Assembly (NCBI RefSeq): GCF_030528505.1
Contig: NZ_JAUMYS010000023.1
Location: 1 to 40,502 of the forward strand
Origin: Tannerella sp.
GTDB taxonomy: Bacteria; Bacteroidota; Bacteroidia; Bacteroidales; Tannerellaceae
Reading direction: 5' to 3'
Length of the DNA: 40,502 bases
Shown here: in pieces, positions 15,730-24,601 of the stretch
How positions within the stretch are numbered: the first letter of the stretch is position 1
How the letters are laid out: every line of letters starts with the position of its first letter
Notes under the pieces: model-generated
What the model saw: the letters and a program-made list of their open reading frames with translations, nothing else
Database searches by the model: none
What the model was told of the DNA's origin: nothing
Program-made: the position numbers and the translations under genes

Positions 15730-16908
15730 ATGAAGATTTTTAGCAAAAGCAGCCTGATGCTGCTGATCATAAGTATGGTGACCTTTCCGGCACATGCTGA
15801 AAAAGACAAATATCAGACATTCAGCCCGATTCATACGGCTATTCCGTCGCTTTCGATTGCGCCCGACGCTCGTGGAGGAAGTATGGGCGATAATGGGGCT
15901 GCCACGCTTCCGGATATCAACTCGCAATTCTGGAACGCTTCGAAGTATGCGTTTATGGAGAGCAAGGCGGGAGTGGCAATCTCTTATACGCCGTGGTTAC
16001 GCAAGTTGGTCAGAGACGTCTATATGGCGCATGCCGCAGGGTATTATAAACCCGGACAAAACGATCGTTCGGCCATCGGCGCTTCGCTCCGTTATTTTTC
16101 GCTGGGTGCCATTCCTCTCACCGATTACGGTGGCAAGGAGCTGATGAATATCAACCCTTACGAAATGACGTTCGACTTGAGTTACGGGATGAAACTTTCG
16201 GATGCCTACTCGATGGCTGTAGCTCTGCGTTATATCCGCTCCGATTTGGGCGCCGACGCCGAGCAGGACATGCAGGCTGCCAATGCCGTGGCTGTCGATG
16301 TGTCCGGTTATATGGAGAAATACGTGTACATCGGAGAAGGAGAAAGTCTCTGGAGCTTGGGGTACAATATCTCAAATATCGGTTCCAAAGTATCGTTCAA
16401 CGGTGGAGCGAAACAATACTTTCTGCCTGCTAACCTGAAGATCGGTACGGGGTTGCTCTACCCGATCGATGAATACAATCAGTTCGGCGTTTACCTCGAC
16501 CTGAACAAGTATCTCGTCCCGACCGTGCCGCAGAAGAAAGAGGGAGAGAGTGACGAGGCATTCAGCCAAAGGCTGAAGGATTACAATGATATGAACTCAT
16601 TGTCGGGCGTGTTCAAATCGTTTTCCGATGCACCGGGCGGCTTCAATGAGGAACTGAAAGAGATCAATATCTCGCTTGGCGCCGAATACAGTTATAATAA
16701 CCAGTTCTTTGTGCGTGGCGGTTATTACTACGAAAACGCCATGAAGGGGAATCGCCAGTATTTTTCGATGGGGGCGGGCTTCAAAATGAACGTATTTCAA
16801 CTCGATGCCGCTTATCTGATCAGTACCGTACAGAATAACCCGCTCGATCAGACGTTGCGCTTCTCGCTGTCGTTCGATATGGACGGACTGAAAAGCCTTT
16901 TTGAATAA
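15730..16908 (+). CDS. porV: Type IX secretion outer membrane protein PorV
   Basis: PorV is an outer membrane beta-barrel that shuttles type IX cargo between the SprA translocon and the attachment complex. The 392-residue length matches P. gingivalis PorV. A signal peptide ends near AHA (residues 22-24), then SLSIAPDARGGSMGDNGAATLPDINSQF split by the usual PorV pattern, followed by amphipathic barrel strands to a C-terminal LRFSLSFDMDGLKSLF. ispF follows after 27 bp, as I recall for Porphyromonas. Unlike P. gingivalis, no porU precedes it; ridA and a terminator do. No clear -7 match was found upstream. Cargo proteins with a C-terminal sorting domain are not visible in this window. Confidence 0.85.
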   Translation: MKIFSKSSLMLLIISMVTFPAHAEKDKYQTFSPIHTAIPSLSIAPDARGGSMGDNGAATLPDINSQFWNASKYAFMESKAGVAISYTPWLRKLVRDVYMAHAAGYYKPGQNDRSAIGASLRYFSLGAIPLTDYGGKELMNINPYEMTFDLSYGMKLSDAYSMAVALRYIRSDLGADAEQDMQAANAVAVDVSGYMEKYVYIGEGESLWSLGYNISNIGSKVSFNGGAKQYFLPANLKIGTGLLYPIDEYNQFGVYLDLNKYLVPTVPQKKEGESDEAFSQRLKDYNDMNSLSGVFKSFSDAPGGFNEELKEINISLGAEYSYNNQFFVRGGYYYENAMKGNRQYFSMGAGFKMNVFQLDAAYLISTVQNNPLDQTLRFSLSFDMDGLKSLFE

Positions 16909-16935
16909 TCTTCAATCTGCAATCATCTGAAAGCT

Positions 16936-17412
16936 ATGCGTATCGGATTCGGATATGACGTACATGCTCTCGCCGAAGGGCGCGAGCTGTGGCTCGGCGG
17001 TATACGTATCGAACACAGCGTAGGATTGCTGGGACACAGCGATGCCGACGTGCTGATTCACGCCGTCTGTGACGCGCTGCTCGGCGCGGCCAACATGCGC
17101 GACATCGGTTATCATTTCCCCGACCATGCCGGCGAATACAAAGATATCGACAGCAAAATCCTGCTTCGTCGCACGATGGCACTACTGCGCGATGCCGGCT
17201 ATGAATTGGGTAATATCGACGCGACGATCGCCGCGGAACAGCCGAAGCTCAACCCGCATATTCCTGCTATGCAACAGACCATGGCCGACGTGATGGGCGT
17301 CTCGCCCGATGCGCTCTCCATCAAAGCGACGACATCGGAGAAGTTGGGCTTCGTAGGCCGACGGGAAGGAATGGCGGCTTATGCCGTAGCCCTGATCACC
17401 CGGAAAGCGTAG
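16936..17412 (+). CDS. ispF: 2-C-methyl-D-erythritol 2,4-cyclodiphosphate synthase
   Basis: IspF cyclises CDP-methylerythritol 2-phosphate in the MEP isoprenoid pathway. The 158-residue protein has RIGFGYDVHAL (metal ligands D8 and H10), LLGHSDADVLIHAVCDALLGA (H42), FPDHAGEYKDIDS and the C-terminal ATTSEKLGFVGRREGMAAYA. It lies 27 bp after porV and probably shares its transcript. It converges on rarA with only 5 bp between the stops and no hairpin between them. Confidence 0.97.
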   Translation: MRIGFGYDVHALAEGRELWLGGIRIEHSVGLLGHSDADVLIHAVCDALLGAANMRDIGYHFPDHAGEYKDIDSKILLRRTMALLRDAGYELGNIDATIAAEQPKLNPHIPAMQQTMADVMGVSPDALSIKATTSEKLGFVGRREGMAAYAVALITRKA

Positions 17413-17417
17413 GAGTC

Positions 17418-18695
17418 TTAAGAGTACCGTTCGCCCCAAAGGTGCTTCATGCGCTCGATCAGTTTGTCTTCGGCGGCGTTAGGTTGCCCTTCCCAGATAC
17501 GTGTGCGAAGCAGTTCGTCGGGCAGGAAATCCTGTTTGACGAAATTTCCTTCGTAGTCGTGCGCGTACTTGTAGTTTTTTCCGTAATCAAGTTCTTTCAT
17601 CAGGCTCGTCGGAGCGTTGCGCAAATGGAGCGGCACCGGCAGGTTGCCCGTTTCATGCACGAGCGCCAGCGCCTTGTCGATGGCTAAGTAAGCCGAATTG
17701 CTTTTGGCGCTGCAAGCCAGATAGACGGTTGTCTCGGCGAGGATGATGCGTCCTTCGGGCCAACCGATTTTTTTGAGCGCGTCGAAGCAGGCATTGGCCA
17801 GCAACAATGCGTTGGGATTGGCCAGCCCGATGTCTTCGGCCGCCGAGATCAGCAGACGGCGGGCAATAAATTCGGGGTCTTCGCCCCCGGCCACCATGCG
17901 CGCCAGCCAGTACAGGGCGGCATCCGGATCGCTGCCACGGATCGATTTGATAAACGCCGAAATAATATCGTAATGCATCTCTCCCCCTTTGTCGTAAGCG
18001 GCAGGATTTTCCTGAAGACGCTCCACGACTTTTTGATCCGTGATCTCGATCGTATGGCCCTCTTCCTCGGCCGAGACGATAAGTTCGAGGATATTCAGCA
18101 GCTTGCGAGCGTCGCCGCCGGAGTAACGGATGAGGGCGGCCATCTCACGGAGAACGATGTTTTTTTCTTTGAGGACGATATCGTCCGTAATGGCGCGATT
18201 CAGGAGCGTCAGCAGGTCCTCTTCATCTAATGGCTTGAGCACGTACACCTGACATCGCGAAAGGAGCGGGCGGATCACCTCGAACGACGGATTCTCCGTC
18301 GTGGCGCCGATCAGCGTAACGATACCCGTCTCGACCGCGTTCAGAAGCGAGTCTTGCTGCGACTTGCTGAAACGGTGTATCTCGTCGATAAACAAGATAG
18401 GCGAGACGGTCGTCTGAAACAGCGGATTGCTTCCCGCTTTTTCGATCACTTCGCGCACGTCTTTCACTCCCGAACTGATCGCGCTGAGCGTGTAAAAGGG
18501 CGCATCGAGACGTTTGGCAATGATTTTGGCCAGCGTCGTCTTGCCGACGCCCGGCGGTCCCCAAAGGATAAACGAGGGCACGCGTCCGGCTTCGATCATC
18601 CGTCGTAGTACCGCACGTTCGCCCGTCAGATGCTTCTGACCGATGTACTCGTCGAGCGTCGTGGGACGTAACCGTTCTGCTAAAGGCTGGCTCAT
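17418..18695 (-). CDS. rarA: Replication-associated recombination protein A (AAA+ ATPase)
   Basis: RarA/MgsA is a clamp-loader-like AAA+ ATPase acting at stalled replication forks. The 425 residues show Walker [13 protein letters not shown] (45-56), Walker [20 protein letters not shown], sensor 1 [12 protein letters not shown], and the C-terminal family motifs [18 protein letters not shown] and [17 protein letters not shown]. The start is fixed by [20 protein letters not shown]. The -7 element ends only 5 bp before the ATG, suggesting a leaderless or nearly leaderless mRNA. Confidence 0.96.
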   Translation of the reverse strand: MSQPLAERLRPTTLDEYIGQKHLTGERAVLRRMIEAGRVPSFILWGPPGVGKTTLAKIIAKRLDAPFYTLSAISSGVKDVREVIEKAGSNPLFQTTVSPILFIDEIHRFSKSQQDSLLNAVETGIVTLIGATTENPSFEVIRPLLSRCQVYVLKPLDEEDLLTLLNRAITDDIVLKEKNIVLREMAALIRYSGGDARKLLNILELIVSAEEEGHTIEITDQKVVERLQENPAAYDKGGEMHYDIISAFIKSIRGSDPDAALYWLARMVAGGEDPEFIARRLLISAAEDIGLANPNALLLANACFDALKKIGWPEGRIILAETTVYLACSAKSNSAYLAIDKALALVHETGNLPVPLHLRNAPTSLMKELDYGKNYKYAHDYEGNFVKQDFLPDELLRTRIWEGQPNAAEDKLIERMKHLWGERYS

Positions 18696-18699
18696 GGCA

Positions 18700-18707
18700 C
18701 AAAGATA
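18700..18707 (-). promoter_or_regulatory. -7 promoter element of rarA, very close to the start codon
   Basis: TATCTTTG on the minus strand is a perfect TAnnTTTG match; the final G is 5 bp from the rarA ATG, so transcription should begin at or next to the A of the start codon. Confidence 0.6.
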
Positions 18708-18713
18708 GAAAAA

Positions 18714-19928
18714 TTAATGGGAAACGGAGGAGGGAAGCGACTGGTCAACTTTTTTCAGGACATGACAGGGTGCGATACGGTCTACCACCACGGCGATAGC
18801 TCCGTCGCCCGTCACGTTACAGGCCGTGCCGAAGCTGTCCATGGCGATATACAGCGCGATCATCAGCGCCTGCAAGGTCTCGTTAAAGCCCAGCATGCTG
18901 TGAAGCGGGCCGAGCGCGGCCATGATCGCTCCGCCGGGTACGCCGGGAGCCGCCACCATCGTGATGCCGAGCATCAGGATGAATCCGCCGAACTGAGCAA
19001 GCGTGACCGGCTCGCCGGACATCATCAGAATGGCCATGGCGCAGGCAACGATCTTCATCGTACTGCCCGACAGGTGAATCGTCGCGCAGAGCGGCACGGT
19101 AAACACCGCCACGTTCTCGCGCACGCCGTTTTTGATCACCTGCCGCAGCGTGACGGGGATCGTCGCGGCCGACGACTGGGTGCCGAGCGCCGTAGCATAC
19201 GCGGGCAACATATTCATCAGCAGCCGCAATGGATTACGTCGGCCGATGGCGCCGGCTATCGTAAACTGCGTCAGAAGCAACAGAACGTGAAGCACAAAGA
19301 TGACAAGAATCACTTTCAGAAACATGGCCATGATACCGGCCACCTGTCCGCTCACCGTAATATTCAGAAAAATCCCGAAGATATGGAGCGGCAGCAGCGG
19401 AACGATGACCGATTCGATAAGCCGTGTGATGATGTCGCGGAAGTTGACGAAAGCGCGATGCAGCGCATCACCCAGCATCGCACTCAACCCCAACCCGATG
19501 ACAAACGAAAGGAGCAGGGCCGTCATAATGTCCATGAGCGGAGGCATGGCGACGGTGAAATAAGGAGCGAGCATCAGGGTTTCGGGATTCTCCATCGCCG
19601 TCAGTTGCGTATCGGGAGTCAGGATCGTCGGGAAAACAGCCGAGGCACTGAAATAGGTGAAGAAGCCGGAAAAAATCGTCGACCCGTAAGCGATAAGCGC
19701 GGTGACGAGGAGCAACCGCCCCGCTCCTTTCCCGATCTCGCCGATAGCCGGTGCTACGAGTCCGAGAATAATCAGCGGAATAGAAAACGACAGGAAGTTG
19801 CCGAAGAGGCCGTTAAACGTGACAAAGAGACGAACCATACCGGCGGGCATCACCTGTCCCAACACGATACCGCTCACAATGGCAATAGCCACCCAACCTA
19901 ACAAGGATATGCGAAGTTTCTTTTTCAT
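18714..19928 (-). CDS. Dicarboxylate/amino acid:cation symporter (DAACS family)
   Basis: This 404-residue membrane protein belongs to the GltP/SstT/DctA family. Visible landmarks are the hydrophobic helices from residue 8 on, LLPLHIFGIFLNI, the re-entrant serine-rich ATALGTQSSAATIPVT, LCATIHLSGSTMKIV, AAPGVPGGAIM and the substrate-binding TM8 region DSFGTACNVTGDGAIAVVV. The replacement of the usual NMDG motif by SGST suggests a substrate other than glutamate. The C-terminal tail CHVLKKVDQSLPSSVSH includes the IS-end-like repeat at 18744-18767, so the natural end may have been replaced. A -7 element lies at 19956-19963. Confidence 0.88.
   Translation of the reverse strand: MKKKLRISLLGWVAIAIVSGIVLGQVMPAGMVRLFVTFNGLFGNFLSFSIPLIILGLVAPAIGEIGKGAGRLLLVTALIAYGSTIFSGFFTYFSASAVFPTILTPDTQLTAMENPETLMLAPYFTVAMPPLMDIMTALLLSFVIGLGLSAMLGDALHRAFVNFRDIITRLIESVIVPLLPLHIFGIFLNITVSGQVAGIMAMFLKVILVIFVLHVLLLLTQFTIAGAIGRRNPLRLLMNMLPAYATALGTQSSAATIPVTLRQVIKNGVRENVAVFTVPLCATIHLSGSTMKIVACAMAILMMSGEPVTLAQFGGFILMLGITMVAAPGVPGGAIMAALGPLHSMLGFNETLQALMIALYIAMDSFGTACNVTGDGAIAVVVDRIAPCHVLKKVDQSLPSSVSH
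18744..18767. repeat. 24-bp dispersed repeat, IS-end-like (copy 2), inside the symporter gene
   Basis: Identical over 24 bp to 50-73. It encodes residues CHVLKKVD of the symporter tail. The downstream 30 bp of the gene show no match to the flank of copy 1. Confidence 0.6.
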
Positions 19929-19955
19929 GATTCAATTCGGTCGTTATACGTATGG

Positions 19956-19963
19956 CAAACGTA
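19956..19963 (-). promoter_or_regulatory. -7 promoter element of the symporter gene
   Basis: TACGTTTG on the minus strand is a perfect TAnnTTTG match 27 bp upstream of the start, in the short gap after the ABC permease gene. Confidence 0.55.
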
Positions 19964-19996
19964 GTAAAAAAAAGCGAATGAGACGTCGCCGGCCGG

Positions 19997-21274
19997 TTAA
20001 TTTTTCCGGTGGCGCGACGTTCGGCCGTAGACCGCGACGCCGAGCATCACGGCAAAAAACAGCAGCGACGCCGAGGCATACGGAAGAATACCCGCCATGC
20101 CCGCATCGCGAACAAAGAGTTCGTTAAAACCGTTCAACCCCCAGTTCAGCGGAGAGATACGACTGGCAAGACGCATAAAGTAAGGCATCACGAAGGTGGG
20201 AATCCATACCCCTCCGAGAGCGGCCAGCATCACGACGGATACGGCGCCGAAGATGCTTGCCTGCTGGTTCGTACGCGCGATGCTCCCGATAGCCAGCCCG
20301 TAACCGATGGCTGACAGCGACGCCGACACCGACATCAGCAGCAACGCGCAGAGATGATGTCCGAGTTTGAGCGCGGGCAGTCCGAGCAGAGGCGTCAGAT
20401 ACATGCCGGTCACCATCATCAGAGCAAGCTGCAACAGACAAACACCCAGGTAAACGAACATTTTACTGAACAGATACGCCGCGTACGAGCAAGGCATCGT
20501 CATCAGCCGGTTGAGACAGCCCGTTTCACGCTCGCGGATCATGTTGCCCGCCAGCGAAACGACGATAAAGAAGATGGCGAACATGCTCCATGCCGGCACG
20601 TTATGTTGCGTAGCGTTCGGGACGATTCGCCCCTCTTCGCTTCGGGCGTACGCTTCGTCGACCGTGAGCCATTCACCCGTCTCGATATTCAGGTCGACAG
20701 GGATGGGGAGCAAACGGCCGGCCTGCGCCGATATTTCCTGAAGAAGCAGCCGGTTCTGAATCGTCAGCATCTCCTCACGTACGGCAGACATCACCGAAGA
20801 ACGGAACGACGGTTTGGCCGTCGGGTCTACCAACACCCTGATCGTTAAGGGAACCCGTGCCGTATCGGCATCGGCCGGAGATGCTCCGTCGAATGCGCGT
20901 TCGACACCGTGACGCACCTGCTCACGCAGATGCTCTGTCGTGCCCTCGGGAATGATGATACCGATCAAGTAATCGCCACGCGCGATGGCCTCTTCCACCT
21001 CGTTGGCCGTAAGAGACCGGCCGTCTGCTTCGGTCGAGACGTTGAAAATACGGCTTGCCGCGAGTTGACGGCTCACGCGCCGGCCTAACGAGTCGCGGTC
21101 GGCATCGAGCAGGTAAAGCGAGATGCGGTTTTCGTTGATCGAACGGAAGGTGCCGTCCTGCAGGTACGTCATCAGCAGCACGAGCGCCCACGGCATGAGG
21201 AATAGCAACACGATGCCCCACACGTCGCGCACAAGCAACAACAGATCTTTATATATCAACGCCCGGAGCTTCAT
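19997..21274 (-). CDS. ABC-2 type exporter permease
   Basis: A 425-residue ABC-2 permease of the YhhJ/NatB layout: one N-terminal membrane segment (about 18-37), a large extracytoplasmic domain (about 40-225) with SLYLLDADRDSLGRRVSRQL and a VDPTAKPSFRSS-type segment, then about five membrane segments and the cytoplasmic loop RERETGCLNRLMTMP typical of these exporters. The start overlaps the ATPase gene by 4 bp. It is the last gene of the seven-gene operon and presumably exports its product, with the ATPase next to it; the transported compound is unknown. Confidence 0.88.
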   Translation of the reverse strand: MKLRALIYKDLLLLVRDVWGIVLLFLMPWALVLLMTYLQDGTFRSINENRISLYLLDADRDSLGRRVSRQLAASRIFNVSTEADGRSLTANEVEEAIARGDYLIGIIIPEGTTEHLREQVRHGVERAFDGASPADADTARVPLTIRVLVDPTAKPSFRSSVMSAVREEMLTIQNRLLLQEISAQAGRLLPIPVDLNIETGEWLTVDEAYARSEEGRIVPNATQHNVPAWSMFAIFFIVVSLAGNMIRERETGCLNRLMTMPCSYAAYLFSKMFVYLGVCLLQLALMMVTGMYLTPLLGLPALKLGHHLCALLLMSVSASLSAIGYGLAIGSIARTNQQASIFGAVSVVMLAALGGVWIPTFVMPYFMRLASRISPLNWGLNGFNELFVRDAGMAGILPYASASLLFFAVMLGVAVYGRTSRHRKN

Positions 21275-22011
21275 ACCTCACTACCCGTCCGAGCCATAAA
21301 CAGTTCTTCGAGCGACGCCGTCCCCGTCCGATTCAGCAGTTCGGCGGGAGGGCCTTCACATACCGTCCGGCCACGGTTCATCAACGCCACATGCGTGCAG
21401 AGCTTTTCGGCCTCCGCCATGTCGTGCGAAGTGTAAACGAGGGTCATCCCCTCCCGGTGAAGCGCCTGCAGATGCGTCACGATCTCTTGCCTCGACAGCA
21501 CATCGACACCGACGGTCGGTTCGTCGAGAAAAAGGACTCGCGGACGGTGAAGCATCGCCACCATCAAGTTGACCTTGCGTTTCATACCGCCCGAAAGGTG
21601 CGCCGTCTTTTTCGAGAGATGCGGCGCGAGGTCGAACCGTTCGATATAGTCGTCGATGCGCTCGCGCAACGTCGCCGAAGGTATGCCTTGTATCCCACCG
21701 AAGAAATGCAGGTTCTCGCGTGCCGTCAACTCGGGATAGAGCGCGATCTCCTGCGGTACGACGCCGATCATCCGCCTGATCCGCCCCATCTCGCGACGTA
21801 CGTCCAACCCGCCCACCTTGGCCTCGCCGCTGTCGTACGGACACAAGCCGCAAAGGACGGAGAGCGTTGTCGTCTTTCCTGCGCCGTTGGGGCCGAGCAG
21901 CCCGAAGAAAGTCCCTTCGGATACTTGCAGCGTCAAACCGTCGACCGACGGATGAGCAGCTCCGCGATACGTCTTACTCAACGCCCGAATATCGATCATC
22001 AGAGGGTTCAT
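21271..22011 (-). CDS. ABC transporter ATP-binding protein
   Basis: A 246-residue ABC ATPase of the drug/lipid exporter type (CcmA-like). Walker A GPNGAGKTTT (about 39-48), Q-loop VVPQEIALYPELTARENL, signature LSGGMKRKV, Walker B VLFLDEPTVGVD and the switch His in YTSHDMAEAE are all intact. It overlaps the BtrH-like gene and the permease gene by 4 bp each, so all three are coupled. The pair forms the exporter of the biosynthetic operon. Confidence 0.95.
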   Translation of the reverse strand: MNPLMIDIRALSKTYRGAAHPSVDGLTLQVSEGTFFGLLGPNGAGKTTTLSVLCGLCPYDSGEAKVGGLDVRREMGRIRRMIGVVPQEIALYPELTARENLHFFGGIQGIPSATLRERIDDYIERFDLAPHLSKKTAHLSGGMKRKVNLMVAMLHRPRVLFLDEPTVGVDVLSRQEIVTHLQALHREGMTLVYTSHDMAEAEKLCTHVALMNRGRTVCEGPPAELLNRTGTASLEELFMARTGSEV

Positions 22012-23030
22012 CGATGCTTCCTGATGAGTTTTTCTAACTCGACGAAGAATTGTTTCTCCCTTTCACCGATGGCTTTCAGACGGTCGCCGATGGTCTGATA
22101 ATCGACGTTAGCCGCCGAACGGTTCTTGCAGATGCGTGCGGCCTCCGCCGCAAACGTGCGCCACTCGTCGCCGATAGCGGTAAGGCGTTCGGAAAAGGCG
22201 TTCAGCCCGGCGATGCCGGTAAGCGTGGCCGCTTCCTGAAGGAACGCGGCATAGAGAAAGCGAAATCCGGCACCGCCCGTGCCGATCTCCTCCATCATCC
22301 GCACAAGCTGTGCCAGATGCAAGGCTGCCCGACGCGCACCGTATTTCTGTGGGAACTTCGGAATCTTGTTGCCGAGATGCTTGAACGCGTTGATGCCGAC
22401 CCAAGGCACAGGGCCGGGCTCATAAAGCATACGGTAACAGTTTTTCAGGATGGCCTTGCGTATGAGGTTGGGCAAATCGGGCTGCTTTTTCGGTAACGAC
22501 CGTATCCAATACAGCTTACCCATCGGCGGATACGTGCCTTTCGAGAAACGTGCGCGCATCATATCGCGTGCCGACAGCTTCACCTTTTCAACGGCCACCG
22601 GGTCACTGACGAGGTAATCGTCGCCCTCTTTCCCGATCACACAGATATTGTGCGCATTAAAATGAAACCGGTATTCGTTCGGCACATAAGGCAGAAAATA
22701 CATGCCCACCACCGCACCCGTCGGAATGCCTTGGGCAAGCAGACGATCTAATTTCGCTTCCGCACGTTTCGGACGCAGGAAAATCGACCGGCCGACTTTG
22801 AAACCCAACAAACGCGTGGCGCGTGCGAAGATGGTACCCGGCAACGGCCGGAACGACGTGACGGGAAAGCCCGCGAGATGTACAAACGGCAAATGAACGA
22901 AATAGAGCGACGCCGACAAGCCGAAAATGAGCGGCTCGGAATAGTCGTAACCATAGAAGCGCAGCAGGTTGCCGGTGACACCGTTTTCGCAATGCGCCGC
23001 ACTGCGGTGTTCAAAAGGGATTTCCATCAT
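22008..23030 (-). CDS. BtrH-like acyltransferase (BtrH N-terminal domain)
   Basis: The 340-residue protein begins MMEIPFEHRSAAHCENGVTG, the BtrH_N pattern with a Cys nucleophile (C14) next to a His. A second catalytic pair appears as FNAHNICVIG (H127) and YLVSDP (D143). Family knowledge: BtrH transfers an acyl chain from an acyl carrier protein to the amine of ribostamycin in butirosin biosynthesis. Here it probably transfers the product of the neighbouring ketosynthase to an acceptor that I cannot name. Residues 170-340 form a helical second domain. It overlaps both neighbours by 4 bp. There is no signal peptide. Confidence 0.8.
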   Translation of the reverse strand: MMEIPFEHRSAAHCENGVTGNLLRFYGYDYSEPLIFGLSASLYFVHLPFVHLAGFPVTSFRPLPGTIFARATRLLGFKVGRSIFLRPKRAEAKLDRLLAQGIPTGAVVGMYFLPYVPNEYRFHFNAHNICVIGKEGDDYLVSDPVAVEKVKLSARDMMRARFSKGTYPPMGKLYWIRSLPKKQPDLPNLIRKAILKNCYRMLYEPGPVPWVGINAFKHLGNKIPKFPQKYGARRAALHLAQLVRMMEEIGTGGAGFRFLYAAFLQEAATLTGIAGLNAFSERLTAIGDEWRTFAAEAARICKNRSAANVDYQTIGDRLKAIGEREKQFFVELEKLIRKHR

Positions 23031-23428
23031 TCTACCCGTTTTAACTCATCGACCGTTATACGCAGAGCGTCGGCATATTGCGCAAGAGTCTGATCATCTA
23101 ACTCAGCAAAGGCTTCGTACTCGAGATGCTTCTTGACCTTGCGCTTCGGAATACCGGCATACGCAGCCAGCATCGCGACATCCTGCAAGTTCTTTTTCAT
23201 ATGATAAGCCAGCGGACTGGCTTCTTTCCTCAACACCTGCTGACGGATCGGTTCGCAATCTTCCAGAATATCTTCCCAGACAGCGGCCAGCACATCGTTC
23301 TTGACCGACCAGCCGTCACTGACCACGCCCGTGTAACGCCCTTCTTCATCGACCGCGTACATCACATCGCGGATCACTTTGTCTTTAAAATACTTCAAAT
23401 CCTGAGGAACATCTTTTGTCTTCATCAC
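23027..23428 (-). CDS. Small HTH-like protein of the biosynthetic operon
   Basis: This 133-residue protein has no family I can name. The N-terminal half is charged (KYFKDKVIRDVMYAVDEEGRY). The C-terminal half, with SPLAYHMKKNLQDVAMLAAYAGIPKRKVKKHL cut into helices and ending LAQYADALRITVDELKRV, has the helix spacing of a Cro/XRE-type helix-turn-helix, whose last helix often reads AKALGVSVDEL. It could regulate the operon or bind a partner protein. It lies 17 bp after the ketosynthase gene and overlaps the BtrH-like gene by 4 bp. Confidence 0.6.
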   Translation of the reverse strand: MMKTKDVPQDLKYFKDKVIRDVMYAVDEEGRYTGVVSDGWSVKNDVLAAVWEDILEDCEPIRQQVLRKEASPLAYHMKKNLQDVAMLAAYAGIPKRKVKKHLEYEAFAELDDQTLAQYADALRITVDELKRVE

Positions 23429-23445
23429 ACCATCCGTTTTCCGGT

Positions 23446-24597
23446 TTAAACAACAGTTAGCAACGCATACGCATACGAGAACCGCGCGCTCTCGGGCACC
23501 ATGAGCAGGATCGTGTCTCCTTGCTTCAACCGTCCCGAACGCTCTAACCCGTCAAGCATGGCCAATGCCGAAGCGGACGCAATATTGCCGACTTCGGGCA
23601 GATTGACATACCATTTCTCCTCGGGTATACGATAGCCGACCTGCCGGAGTTCGGACGCGATTTTCTCCTTAAAATACATCGACGAGAGATGCGGCAAGAA
23701 CCAGTCCGCACCTTCAGGGTCGAAATGCCGTTTCTTCACGATGCGTTGCAAAAACCGGCCGCCAAGAGCGATGATATGCTGCTCCAACAGCCGGGTATCC
23801 TGCTTCAACGAGAACAGCGAACGAGTCAACCACTCTTCTTCGGGAAACTGCGCCCACCCCATCAGCCTTCCGGCCTCGTCTTTTTCTCCTCCTGCATACA
23901 TACACGTCTCCACCCGATCGGCATACGACATCGTTTCGATCCACTCGATACGGAACGACAACTTGCCTCCTGCCGGCATATGGCTGAGCAGAGCCGCCAC
24001 GCTGCCGTCCGAAAGCATCCACCGTAAAAATTCCTTTTCGAACGCAAGGATGGGCTTTTCATTCAAACGGCCGATCAGCTCGGCCTCTTTCTCGAAATAG
24101 GACGCCCTCATCCATGCGGAAAGACGCTCCGAAGCCACACATACTGCATGCTCCGATTCGCCCGCAAGCATCGACAGGTACGCGTATTTCAACGCGTGCA
24201 TCCCCGTACAGCACGATCCGGCGAACGAGACGACTTCCGTCTCCGCAGCACCTCCCAAAGCGCCGTGTACCATCACGCCATGCGACGGTATAAGCTGCTC
24301 AGGCGAAGCTGTGCCGCAAGCCAGCAAGTCGATATCGGCCGGCGTCACCTGTTCGTCGAACAATCCGCGCACCGCAAGCGCAGCCATTTCGACATTCGTA
24401 TGCGTCACCTGCCCCGACTTGTCGAGCGCGTAATAACGCTGTTTGATACCGTTCTTCTCCAGAATAAGCCGCTTGGCAATAGACGATTTCGCATTGACAA
24501 GGCCGATGTAATCTTCCATCTCGTCATTCCCGACCGGACGATTCGGGAAGAATGCCGACAGACGCGTAATATAAACGGGATTCATTCGTTTCTTCAT
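23446..24597 (-). CDS. KAS III-like beta-ketoacyl synthase (DarB-like)
   Basis: The 383-residue thiolase-fold protein keeps the full FabH-type triad: Cys130 in SFAGSCCTGMHALKYAY, His303 in WFLPHLSSMYF and Asn338 in VGNIASASALAML. It is longer than housekeeping FabH (about 320 aa) and carries an insert around residues 160-200 (SYFEKEAELIGRLNEKPILA). Together with the DarA-like neighbour this matches ketosynthases of dialkylresorcinol-type pathways rather than fatty acid initiation. It ends 17 bp before the HTH-like gene and starts 4 bp after the DarA-like gene. The substrate is not evident. Confidence 0.85.
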   Translation of the reverse strand: MKKRMNPVYITRLSAFFPNRPVGNDEMEDYIGLVNAKSSIAKRLILEKNGIKQRYYALDKSGQVTHTNVEMAALAVRGLFDEQVTPADIDLLACGTASPEQLIPSHGVMVHGALGGAAETEVVSFAGSCCTGMHALKYAYLSMLAGESEHAVCVASERLSAWMRASYFEKEAELIGRLNEKPILAFEKEFLRWMLSDGSVAALLSHMPAGGKLSFRIEWIETMSYADRVETCMYAGGEKDEAGRLMGWAQFPEEEWLTRSLFSLKQDTRLLEQHIIALGGRFLQRIVKKRHFDPEGADWFLPHLSSMYFKEKIASELRQVGYRIPEEKWYVNLPEVGNIASASALAMLDGLERSGRLKQGDTILLMVPESARFSYAYALLTVV

Positions 24598-24601
24598 TAG
24601 A

